From assembly GCA_018822835.1 (NCBI GenBank), contig JAHJJO010000069.1, positions 1-15,645 on the forward strand: a DNA stretch of 15,645 nt. Direction: 5' to 3'. The notes beneath the pieces were generated by a model, which searched no databases, had not been told where the DNA came from, and was given only the letters and a program-made list of their open reading frames with translations. The number at the start of each line of letters is the position of its first letter. Position 1 is the first letter of the stretch. Of the stretch, positions 1 to 4,965 are shown one piece after another. The position numbers and the translations under genes are program-made. This DNA comes from Patescibacteria group bacterium (lineage in GTDB: Bacteria; Patescibacteriota; Patescibacteriia; Patescibacteriales; JAHJJO01).

Positions 1-495
1 AAACTGGAAACCGAGAACAAAGAATCCCGCCACTCATCTGACCTTTTCGCTCAAAATCTCCGTGATAGTGTTTCCGCCATTAAAACACGCCTCGAACGAC
101 TGACAGACGCATATCTTGGCGAGGCATTGGAATTAGCCGAGTATCAAGAGAAAAAGAATGTTTTAATGGCGGAAAAGAAAACATTTGAGGAGAAATTATC
201 GGATTTTGAACGAAAAGGTAATCATTGGCTCGAACTCATGCGAAACTGGATTATTGAAGCCAACCAAGCCGAAAATCTCATTAAACAAGAAAATCTTTCG
301 GGTATGAAAGATTTTCTTGTGGACATCGGCTCGAACCGCCGACTTTCGGCGGGAATTCTTTCGGCGGAATTCAAAACCCCCTGGAATTTCTTGGCGGAAA
401 CCAATGCCGAGGGGCGAAGCCCCGAGGCAACTTATTTGGCAAATCAACTTTGGTGGAGATGGCGGGAGTTGAACCCGCGTCTAATAAAGTCTTAA
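1..495 (+). CDS. Serine recombinase-like protein, C-terminal fragment (5' end outside window)
   Basis: The frame is open from base 1 to the TAA at 493-495, so the start lies left of the window. The visible ~164 residues are a charged, coiled-coil-type segment (LERLTDAYLGEALELAEYQE, then EKLSDFERKGNHWLELMRNW) followed by a motif GSNRRLS and a TPWNFLAE segment. This is the C-terminal pattern I associate with large serine site-specific recombinases, especially those of CPR genomes; the catalytic serine domain is not in view, so the assignment is by resemblance. GC content and codon use (GCC, CTC, CGC) are higher than in the neighbours, which suggests transfer. The last 15 codons (WWRWRELNPRLIKS and stop) are simply the antisense of the tmRNA 3' end, so the element probably integrated at ssrA and the reading frame was completed by host sequence. 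Confidence 0.7.
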   Translation, partial: KLETENKESRHSSDLFAQNLRDSVSAIKTRLERLTDAYLGEALELAEYQEKKNVLMAEKKTFEEKLSDFERKGNHWLELMRNWIIEANQAENLIKQENLSGMKDFLVDIGSNRRLSAGILSAEFKTPWNFLAETNAEGRSPEATYLANQLWWRWRELNPRLIKS

Positions 496-887
496 AAATA
501 TTTTTACAGAAATGTCCTGATTTAAATTTTCACCGCTATTCTAAAAAATCAGGCAAAAAGAATAACAACTATTCCTTAAATTTTCAATTTACAAGCAAGG
601 ACATCTTATAAATCTATCTTCATACCACGCATCTAAAAGACGCGAGGCATAACACCTGTTTTTAGCTATGAAGACTCACTAAGACAGATGGTTGCAGTTT
701 ATTACTAAACCGCAACATAAGCAAAGTTAGGCATGCTAAAGGCAGTTTTCACCGCGTTATAAGCAGCTGTTACTTTGCTGGCAATTGTATTTACACTTAT
801 TGTTTTTGAGATAAGATTAGCGCGCCATCCCAAAATGCGCGTCCTGAATATTTTTAATGAACTTTATTATCGATGCCTGGCACCCCC
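451..887 (-). ncRNA. ssrA: tmRNA (ssrA)
   Basis: This is transfer-messenger RNA for rescue of stalled ribosomes, acting with SmpB, whose gene lies immediately upstream. The 5' end GGGGGTG (887-881) pairs over all 7 positions with CATCTCC (461-455), followed by A73 (454) and an encoded CCA (453-451). The third pair is G885-U457, the G3-U70 alanine identity pair used by AlaRS. The T-arm is at 462-478 with stem GCGGG/CCCGC and loop TTCAACT. After the acceptor strand comes a degenerate D-loop (CCAGGCATCGA), as in known tmRNAs. The internal part contains a tag reading frame ending in three stops (TAG TAA TAA, 707-699), followed by about 220 nt that can hold pseudoknots. The 437-nt length is somewhat longer than the usual ~350-400. 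Pseudoknots were not folded. Confidence 0.95.
705..782 (-). other. tmRNA proteolysis-tag reading frame
   Basis: The frame ends at TAG (707-705), followed at once by TAA TAA. The likely resume codon is GCC at 782-780, 106 nt from the tmRNA 5' end, set in AAATACAATTGCC, which resembles the region before the resume codon of Bacillus-type tmRNAs. This gives 25 codons beginning ASKVTAAY and ending NFAYVAV, to which the charged alanine is added. The frame is also open further upstream, so the resume codon is inferred. The ending -VAV differs from the usual -LAA/-VAA. Confidence 0.6.
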
Positions 888-890
888 GGA

Positions 891-968
891 ATCAATTATC
901 AATTAACAATTTTCAATTATCAATTAATAAAAAATTAATTGTAAATTGCAAATTGATAATTATTAATT
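891..968. repeat. AT-rich short-unit repeat cluster (CAATTATCAATTA family)
   Basis: Degenerate head-to-tail and inverted units such as CAATTATCAATTAACAATT and TTGATAATTATTAATTG fill this stretch. They cover the ssrA promoter region and the last ~11 codons of smpB. Related units recur inside miaB (1573-1611) and upstream of clpB (13893-14047). Confidence 0.8.
895..923 (-). promoter_or_regulatory. Candidate promoter of ssrA
   Basis: On the minus strand, TTGATA (923-918) and GATAAT (900-895) are separated by 17 nt, and the -10 ends 8 nt before the tmRNA 5' end at 887. Both hexamers are built from units of the TTGATAATTG repeat, so the promoter may be repeat-derived. It may only supplement read-through from smpB. 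Confidence 0.45.
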
Positions 969-1405
969 GCCTTGGCTGTTTCCCTTTTTTTTATTGCTTC
1001 TCTCTTGTCAACTTTTTTCTTTCCTTTTCCAATTCCAAATTCTAATTTAATAAAACCATGTTTAGTATATATTTTTAATGGAACTAATGTCAATCCTTGC
1101 TCTTGTTTTTTGCCGATTAAATGTTGTATTTCTTTCTTTTTTAATAATAATTTTCGCGGTCTTGTTGGATTATAATCTTTTATCATTCCAGCATGTTTAT
1201 ATAAAGAAATATGAGCGCTAATTAGATATAATTCTGGCAATTTCTTTTTGTCATTTTGCTTTACAGTCACATAGCTTCCTTTTAAATTAATATGTCCTGT
1301 TTTAACAGACTTAACTTCATGCCCCAGCAACACCAATCCTGCTTCGTATTTTTCTTTAATTTCATAATCAAAATTAGCGCGTTTATTGATAGTTATAAAG
1401 TTCAT
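935..1405 (-). CDS. smpB: SsrA-binding protein SmpB
   Basis: SmpB binds the tRNA-like domain of tmRNA and delivers it to the empty A site. The 156-residue product has the family pattern: FDYEIKEKYEAGLVLLGHEV near the N-terminus, KSVKTGHINLKGSYV, YKHAGMIKDYNPTRPRKLLL, then EQGLTLVPLKIYTKHGFIKLE and the basic GKGKKKVDKREAIKKRE. It sits directly upstream of ssrA on the same strand, a natural functional pair. Two oddities appear. The ATG (1405-1403) lies within an ATAAAGTT-type repeat, so MNFIT is repeat-encoded. The final residues, INNYQFAIYN, are encoded by the AT repeat instead of the basic helical tail usual in the family. No clear Shine-Dalgarno precedes the start; an initiation codon elsewhere is possible but the conserved core needs a start near here. 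Confidence 0.93.
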   Translation of the reverse strand: MNFITINKRANFDYEIKEKYEAGLVLLGHEVKSVKTGHINLKGSYVTVKQNDKKKLPELYLISAHISLYKHAGMIKDYNPTRPRKLLLKKKEIQHLIGKKQEQGLTLVPLKIYTKHGFIKLEFGIGKGKKKVDKREAIKKRETAKAINNYQFAIYN

Positions 1406-1470
1406 AAAGTTGAAAGTTCATAAAGTCAGGAAGTTAAAAGTTTATAAAGTTATAAAGTTCATAAAGTTAA
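1399..1470. repeat. ATAAAGTT-family repeat cluster, smpB-miaB gap
   Basis: Units of the type AAGTTCATAAAGTT occur about six times with small changes between miaB and smpB, continuing into the first codons of smpB. The same family appears at 3290-3316 and 8681-8716. Apart from this the short gap before miaB shows nothing recognisable. Confidence 0.8.
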
Positions 1471-1496
1471 AATCAAACTCAAAAAGGTTTTTTACT

Positions 1497-3248
1497 TTAT
1501 AAACTAATTTTCCCTTTTAATCCAAAATCCTTAACATCTATAATCTTCACTTTAACAAATTTGCCTGCCAAATTCTTAATTGATAATTGATCATTGACAA
1601 TTGATAATTGTTTACCGGTTTTTGTCTTTCCATGCCATTCTTCTCTCTTGTTTTTATCATCTACTAACACATCAACAACTTGACCTAAATATTTTTTATT
1701 ATTTTCTAACGCGGTTTTTCTTAAAATTTTTGTTAACTCTTGTTCTCTTCTTTTTTTTTCTTGTTTTGTCACATTATCTTTTAATTTTTCAGCAGCAGCG
1801 CCTGGACGCAAACTGTACTGTGAAATATACGCCATATCAAATTTTACTTCTTTGAACAATTTAACAGTGTTGTTAAATTGTTTTTTAGTTTCTCCTGGAA
1901 AGCCAACAATAACATCAGTAGTAATAGACGCTGGTAGATTCCAAAGGTTTCGGGTGTTTAAATTTTTATGATATAATTCGTTTGATGTAGGGGTAACTTG
2001 GTGTGGACGTTGGATTGCCAACCAATGCTCCGGGGGTTCAATTCCCCCTACCTCCACATCCTTTTGATTTTTACTTGACAACTTTTTTATATATGCTATA
2101 TTACTAATAATTGGTTGGCAATCTACTTTTCGCATCAAGTTGGAGTAAACAAAATCCTCTGCATTTGCAGGGGTTTTTGTTTTTGTTGAATTAATTGCTT
2201 TGCAAATTTTATTAATTAATTTTTTATAGTGTTCAACAGTATAATTTCTATTCATTGCTTTTAAAATTTCATTATCTCCTGACTGTGCTGGCAAGTGAAT
2301 ATGTTCGCAAACTTTTTCGCATTCAGCAATTGTTTGAATTAGTTCATCACTCATATCTTTAGGGTGGCTGGTCAAAAATCTAATCCAAAAATTCCCGGGA
2401 ATATTATTTATTAATTTTAGTAAATCAGCAAAATCAATTTTATAACCATTTATAATTCGTGATTTGTAGCTATTGACATTTTGTGCTATTAAAATAATTT
2501 CTTTATAATTATTTTTAACTAATTCTTCAACTTCTTTTAAAATATCTTTCACTGATCGATATGCTTCCCTACCGCGCGCGTACGGAACAACGCAATAAGA
2601 ACAAAAATTATTACATCCATTTCCAATCGGCACAAAAGCGCTAAATTTAGATTGATATTTTGGTTTAATGTTTAAATAATTTTCAGGAGCGTGGCATAAT
2701 GAATCTGATGTGGGGGTAACAAGGTGTGGAGCCCGGCTTATCACCCAGGGCTCCGGGGGTTCAATTCCCCCTACCTCCACATTGTTTTGATTTTTATTTG
2801 ACAAGTTTTTTATACATGATATATTGTTAATAACTGGGTGATGAGCCAAATTCCACGCCGAATAGGAGCGAATAAAAACCTCTGTATTTACAGGGGTTTT
2901 TGTTTGGGCAAATAAATTTTTTAATTTTAAATTCAATTTTGGCAGTTCAGTAATTTTCAGCCAAACATCAACTTTGTCTTTTAATTTTTTTATTACATCT
3001 TTTCGTTGGCTTAAACACCCGGTTAAAATAATTTTAGTTTTAGGATTTTGTTTTTTAATTCTATCTACAAGACCGTAAGCTCTATTTTCAGCTGACTGCC
3101 TAACACCGCATGTATTAATTATAACAAAATCAGCTTTTTCAACGCTATTGGCCATCGCATATTTATGTTTTTCTAAATAACCAACTATGCGTTCACTATC
3201 GCTTTGATTCATAGAACAACCGATTGTAATGATATAGTATAGATACAT
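1497..3248 (-). CDS. miaB: tRNA-2-methylthio-N6-isopentenyladenosine synthase MiaB, with two 65-codon inserts
   Basis: Radical-SAM methylthiotransferase that adds the 2-methylthio group to i6A37 of tRNAs. Counting from the ATG at 3248, the N-terminal cluster cysteines are C11 (TIGCSMNQSDSE), C47 (INTCGVRQ) and C78 (LTGCLSQ); the radical-SAM CxxxCxxC (CNNFCSYC) is near residues 212-219; a TRAM-type domain closes the protein (GKFVKVKIIDV). The frame remains open to 3278, but the family normally begins just before the TIGC motif, so 3248 is preferred. About 583 residues against ~440-475 in the family: the excess is two homologous inserts encoded by 2707-2901 (between the N-terminal and radical-SAM domains) and 1984-2178 (just before SITTDVIVGFPGET), plus a small repeat insert (QLSIVNDQLSI) in the TRAM region. 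No frame is broken, so the gene may be functional with surface insertions, or the inserts may be removed at RNA level; the sequence alone cannot say. Confidence 0.9.
   Translation of the reverse strand: MYLYYIITIGCSMNQSDSERIVGYLEKHKYAMANSVEKADFVIINTCGVRQSAENRAYGLVDRIKKQNPKTKIILTGCLSQRKDVIKKLKDKVDVWLKITELPKLNLKLKNLFAQTKTPVNTEVFIRSYSAWNLAHHPVINNISCIKNLSNKNQNNVEVGGIEPPEPWVISRAPHLVTPTSDSLCHAPENYLNIKPKYQSKFSAFVPIGNGCNNFCSYCVVPYARGREAYRSVKDILKEVEELVKNNYKEIILIAQNVNSYKSRIINGYKIDFADLLKLINNIPGNFWIRFLTSHPKDMSDELIQTIAECEKVCEHIHLPAQSGDNEILKAMNRNYTVEHYKKLINKICKAINSTKTKTPANAEDFVYSNLMRKVDCQPIISNIAYIKKLSSKNQKDVEVGGIEPPEHWLAIQRPHQVTPTSNELYHKNLNTRNLWNLPASITTDVIVGFPGETKKQFNNTVKLFKEVKFDMAYISQYSLRPGAAAEKLKDNVTKQEKKRREQELTKILRKTALENNKKYLGQVVDVLVDDKNKREEWHGKTKTGKQLSIVNDQLSIKNLAGKFVKVKIIDVKDFGLKGKISL
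1573..1611. repeat. QLSI-type repeat inside miaB
   Basis: AATTGATAATTG-type units make the miaB reading frame encode QLSIVNDQLSI between the TRAM segments EWHGKTKTG and LAGKFVKV, where relatives have a short loop. It is the same family as the repeats at 891-968. Confidence 0.75.
1984..2060 (+). ncRNA. tRNA-like domain, copy B
   Basis: An extended terminal stem GATGTAGGGGTA/TACCTCCACATC (1984-1995/2049-2060) contains a 7-bp acceptor with G1991-U2053 as the third pair and one A-C mismatch at position 1-72. The T-arm GGGGGTTCAATTCCCCC (2032-2048) has a textbook TTCAATT loop. There is no D-stem, only ACTTGGTGT. The central arm (2005-2031) carries ATTGCCAA in its loop. It is not a normal tRNA, because U8 and the D-arm are missing. 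Confidence 0.65.
2075..2102 (+). promoter_or_regulatory. Promoter within copy B
   Basis: TTGACA (2075-2080) and TATATT (2097-2102) are 16 bp apart. Copy A has the same boxes and spacing although the spacer sequence differs, and the clpB promoter has nearly the same form. The predicted start is near 2109-2110, exactly where the complementary 14-mer begins. Confidence 0.7.
2109..2178 (+). ncRNA. Putative small RNA, copy B, with 5' complementary segment
   Basis: The expected transcript of ~70 nt starts with ATTGGTTGGCAATC (2110-2123), the exact reverse complement of 2013-2026 in the tRNA-like domain. A ~30-nt linker with GGAG at 2142-2145 follows, then the terminator. It is antisense to miaB. 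Expression is inferred from promoter and terminator only. Confidence 0.55.
2156..2178 (+). terminator. Intrinsic terminator, copy B
   Basis: A 7-bp stem CCTCTGC/GCAGGGG with loop ATTT is followed by TTTTT. The third pair is U-G on the plus strand but would be A-C on the minus strand, which favours the plus strand as the functional one. Confidence 0.7.
2707..2783 (+). ncRNA. tRNA-like domain, copy A
   Basis: A 12-bp terminal stem (2707-2718/2772-2783) includes the acceptor GGGGGTA/TACCTCC with a G2714-U2776 third pair and A at position 73 (2779), followed by CA where a tRNA would have CCA. The T-arm at 2755-2771 is identical to copy B. The central hairpin is a perfect 7-bp stem GGAGCCC/GGGCTCC (2728-2734/2748-2754) with a 13-nt loop GGCTTATCACCCA. 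Only ACAAGGTGT stands where a D-arm would be, reminiscent of the tRNA-like domain of tmRNA. Confidence 0.7.
2798..2825 (+). promoter_or_regulatory. Promoter within copy A
   Basis: TTGACA (2798-2803), 16-bp spacer, TATATT (2820-2825). The predicted start is near 2832-2833, one or two bases before the complementary segment. Confidence 0.7.
2832..2901 (+). ncRNA. Putative small RNA, copy A, with 5' complementary segment
   Basis: The expected transcript begins with CTGGGTGATGAGCC (2834-2847), complementary to GGCTTATCACCCAG (2735-2748) in the loop of the tRNA-like domain, with 13 Watson-Crick pairs and one U-G pair. The linker keeps GGAG (2865-2868) at the same offset as copy B. Confidence 0.55.
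2879..2901 (+). terminator. Intrinsic terminator, copy A
   Basis: A 7-bp stem CCTCTGT/ACAGGGG with loop ATTT, then TTTTT. The closing pair is U-A here and C-G in copy B, a compensatory change; the U-G third pair is kept in both. Confidence 0.7.
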
Positions 3249-3289
3249 AAAACAGTCTATAAAGCATGCCCTGAGCAAAAGCGTAGGGT

Positions 3290-3316
3290 CAAAAGTCCAT
3301 AAAGTTTATAAAGTTA
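3290..3316. repeat. ATAAAGTT-family repeat, cca-miaB gap
   Basis: AAGTCCATAAAGTTTATAAAGTT fills most of the short gap between cca and miaB. It is the same family as 1399-1470 and 8681-8716. Confidence 0.7.
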
Positions 3317-3323
3317 ATTTGTT

Positions 3324-4907
3324 TTATTGTACCCAAAATTTTTTCTTTAACTCCTCATCATCCTCCATTTTTTTTTCTTCAATTTTTTCTTTGGCTTTAT
3401 AACGCAATTCTTCTAATTCTAAATTATTTAATTCTTTGCTTTTTTTTTCTAAGTATTTTTTATTATCTAATTTTGGATCTTCAATAATTTTTGATAATAA
3501 TACGTCTAAAATAGCTCCTATTTTCGGACTTGGTTTGATGTTTAATAATTTTATTAAATCATCACCATTAATTTTTAACATTTTTACTGAAAGAGGGTCT
3601 TTCCGAACTTTTTTCATCATATATTCTAAATGCCTTAATTTGTATGGCTTTGCTTTTGGCACTCCAGAACCTAAACGATCTGCCACTCGCAAATCAATTA
3701 AATCTTTTAAATTATCTTCCCCAACATTATAAATTAAACGCCTTACAGAACTTGCTGTAACCTCATCAACATTATAATAAAACATATGATTGCGAATTAA
3801 TTCAGTGATTTTTTTAATATCTGCTTGAGAAAACTTTAATCTCTGCATTATTTTTATTGTAATTTTAGCTCCAATAATATCATGGTTATAAAAAGTTGCT
3901 ATTCCTTTAATAAATTTTTTAGTCTGCGGTTTTGCAATATCATGGCACAAACAAGCAAACCGCACTCGCCAATCCTTGCTTGGACAATATTTTAAAGACA
4001 AAACTAAATGCTTAAAAACAGTATAAGTATGATGTCTGCTTTGATCAATATTAATTCCATATTCTAATTCAGGCATAATATATTGTAATAATTTATTTTT
4101 ATGAAGAAGTATAATTCCATCGTATGCCATCTTGGATTTTAATATTTTAATCAACTCGTCTCTAATTCTTTCATTAGAAACAAATTTAATCCCGCCTGCC
4201 ATTTTTTTAATCGCTCTTTCGGTTTTTGGCTCAATTTCAAATCTAAGCTGGCATGCAAACCGAATAGCCCGCATCATTCTTAAAGCGTCTTCCTTAAATC
4301 TGTCTATTGGCTCCCCAACAGCTCTTATTATTTTCTTCTTAATATCCTTCTCTCCACCGAACAAATCTACCACCGCATAACGTAGAGCGCATAACGCATA
4401 ACATTTTTTTTTGTTTTTTAAATCTGACATCTGACACCTGACATCTGACATCTGAATCGCCATCGCATTTATTGTAAAATCCCTGCGTTCTAAATCTTTT
4501 TCTAATTTTTCCTCAAATACCACCTTATCAGGATGCCGTCTGTCAGCATAACCATGCTCTGAACGATAAGTTGTTATTTCAATGCCTTGATTTTTAATTC
4601 CTAATTCCTTATTCCTTATTCCTAATTCCTCATTCACTATAACCGTTCCAAATTTATTCTCATATCTTCCATTTGAAAAAACTTTTAAAATTTCATCCGG
4701 TTTTGCGTTAGTGGTAACATCCCAATCTTTTGGTTTTTTCTGTTTAGCCTCCGAAGCTCCCTTCTTAACCAACTTATTCTCCGAAGTTGAAGAAGCGCAG
4801 GAGACCATTAACAAATCCCGTACGCATCCGCCAACAATATAGGCCTCAAATCCGGCTTTATTTAATTTGCTTATTATATTTTTTACATACTCAGGTATTT
4901 TGATCAT
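3324..4907 (-). CDS. cca: CCA tRNA nucleotidyltransferase (class II, with HD domain)
   Basis: Adds or repairs the 3'-CCA of tRNAs. The nucleotidyltransferase head shows VGGCVRD (residues 25-31), the metal-binding DWD (61-63), ITTYRSE, RRDFTINAMA (141-150) and EDALRMMRAIRFACQL (206-221); a C-terminal HD region has HHTYTVFKH (292-300) and CHDIAKPQTK (321-330), so it may also have phosphohydrolase activity. At 527 residues it is longer than ordinary bacterial enzymes (~400-450). Part of the excess lies in three low-complexity inserts in the head domain: residues 35-58, about 93-108 and 152-179. The last two are clearly made of short repeats. Each keeps the frame and lies in a loop between conserved motifs. 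The start ATG at 4907 gives the family's usual short lead before VGG; no strong Shine-Dalgarno is visible. Confidence 0.93.
   Translation of the reverse strand: MIKIPEYVKNIISKLNKAGFEAYIVGGCVRDLLMVSCASSTSENKLVKKGASEAKQKKPKDWDVTTNAKPDEILKVFSNGRYENKFGTVIVNEELGIRNKELGIKNQGIEITTYRSEHGYADRRHPDKVVFEEKLEKDLERRDFTINAMAIQMSDVRCQMSDLKNKKKCYALCALRYAVVDLFGGEKDIKKKIIRAVGEPIDRFKEDALRMMRAIRFACQLRFEIEPKTERAIKKMAGGIKFVSNERIRDELIKILKSKMAYDGIILLHKNKLLQYIMPELEYGINIDQSRHHTYTVFKHLVLSLKYCPSKDWRVRFACLCHDIAKPQTKKFIKGIATFYNHDIIGAKITIKIMQRLKFSQADIKKITELIRNHMFYYNVDEVTASSVRRLIYNVGEDNLKDLIDLRVADRLGSGVPKAKPYKLRHLEYMMKKVRKDPLSVKMLKINGDDLIKLLNIKPSPKIGAILDVLLSKIIEDPKLDNKKYLEKKSKELNNLELEELRYKAKEKIEEKKMEDDEELKKKFWVQ
4371..4454. 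repeat. Two short-repeat families inserted in cca (QMSDVRC and YALCALRYA)
   Basis: TCTGACATCTGACACCTGAC-type units (4423-4454) and CGCATAAC-type units (about 4374-4402) lie back to back. In cca they encode QMSDVRCQMSD and YALCALRYAV where relatives have a short loop before the DxFGG motif. The CGCATAAC family recurs at 9807-9838. Confidence 0.75.
4584..4634. repeat. ELGIRNK repeat inserted in cca
   Basis: Units of CCTAATTCCTTATT on the plus strand encode EELGIRNKELGIKNQ in cca, between FGTVIV and EITTYRSE. The same repeat, in the same reading frame and orientation relative to the gene, is in proS at 10910-10945. Confidence 0.8.
4734..4805. repeat. Low-complexity insert in cca near the active site
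   Basis: Encodes residues 35-58 of Cca, including SENKLVKKGASEAK, between VRDLLM and PKDWD, which are nearly adjacent in relatives. The sense strand has the short direct repeat CTTCGGAG on both sides of a ~22-base core. Family unknown. Confidence 0.5.
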
Positions 4908-4965
4908 TAAACACGAGAATTCCGTGAACTACAAAAAAAAGAGAGTTTTATAATTCAAAGGAAAA

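Larger units (their letters stand above)
1984..2178 (+). mobile_element. 195-bp tRNA-like/antisense-RNA element, copy B (inside miaB)
   Basis: Same architecture and identical length as the element at 2707-2901, with no indel and roughly three-quarters identity by eye. In order on the plus strand: a tRNA-like domain (1984-2060), a promoter (2075-2102), a putative small RNA (from about 2109) and a terminator (2156-2178). It is read through in frame by miaB on the other strand, giving VEVGGIEPPEHWLA, a typical antisense-tRNA peptide. Similarity seems to continue ~20-30 bp left of 1984 (GTTTAAAT and an ATAAT-type box), so the true boundary may be wider. No transposase or target duplication was found; calling it mobile is inferred from the two copies. 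Confidence 0.75.
2707..2901 (+). mobile_element. 195-bp tRNA-like/antisense-RNA element, copy A (inside miaB)
   Basis: Contains a tRNA-like domain (2707-2783), promoter (2798-2825), putative small RNA (from about 2832) and terminator (2879-2901), with the same internal spacing as copy B. The miaB frame reads it on the other strand as a 65-residue insert including VEVGGIEPPEPWVI and NLAHHPVINN. Total length is a multiple of three and the miaB frame has no stop in it, although other frames do, so insertion and retention appear frame-selected, much like Rickettsia palindromic elements. I do not recognise the family. Confidence 0.75.

Noticed and set aside
196..447. Minus-strand reading frames under the recombinase
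   Set aside because: They are shadows of a frame with clear protein character on the plus strand.
857..1045. Small plus-strand reading frame with QLSINNFQLSI
   Set aside because: It is the antisense of ssrA, the AT repeat and smpB; no coding features.
1972..1977. A -10 box (TATAAT; CATAAT at 2695-2700 in copy A) exactly 6 nt before each tRNA-like domain, suggesting its own promoter
   Set aside because: The spacing is the same in both copies, but no -35 is recognisable in either, so it is not listed as a promoter.
2009..2025. Group I/II intron or intein as explanation of the miaB inserts
   Set aside because: The inserts are only ~195 bp, lack intron core motifs and intein cysteine/HN motifs, and have no homing nuclease.
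1984..2060. A true tRNA gene (the loop has TTGCCAA, like tRNA-Gly GCC)
   Set aside because: No D-stem, no U8, an extended acceptor stem and an 8-nt central loop; copy A has no sensible anticodon loop. It is called tRNA-like only.
3249..3278. Upstream miaB start at 3278
   Set aside because: It would add ten residues (MLRACFIDCF) ahead of the point where the family begins; part lies in repeat-like TCTATAAAG sequence.
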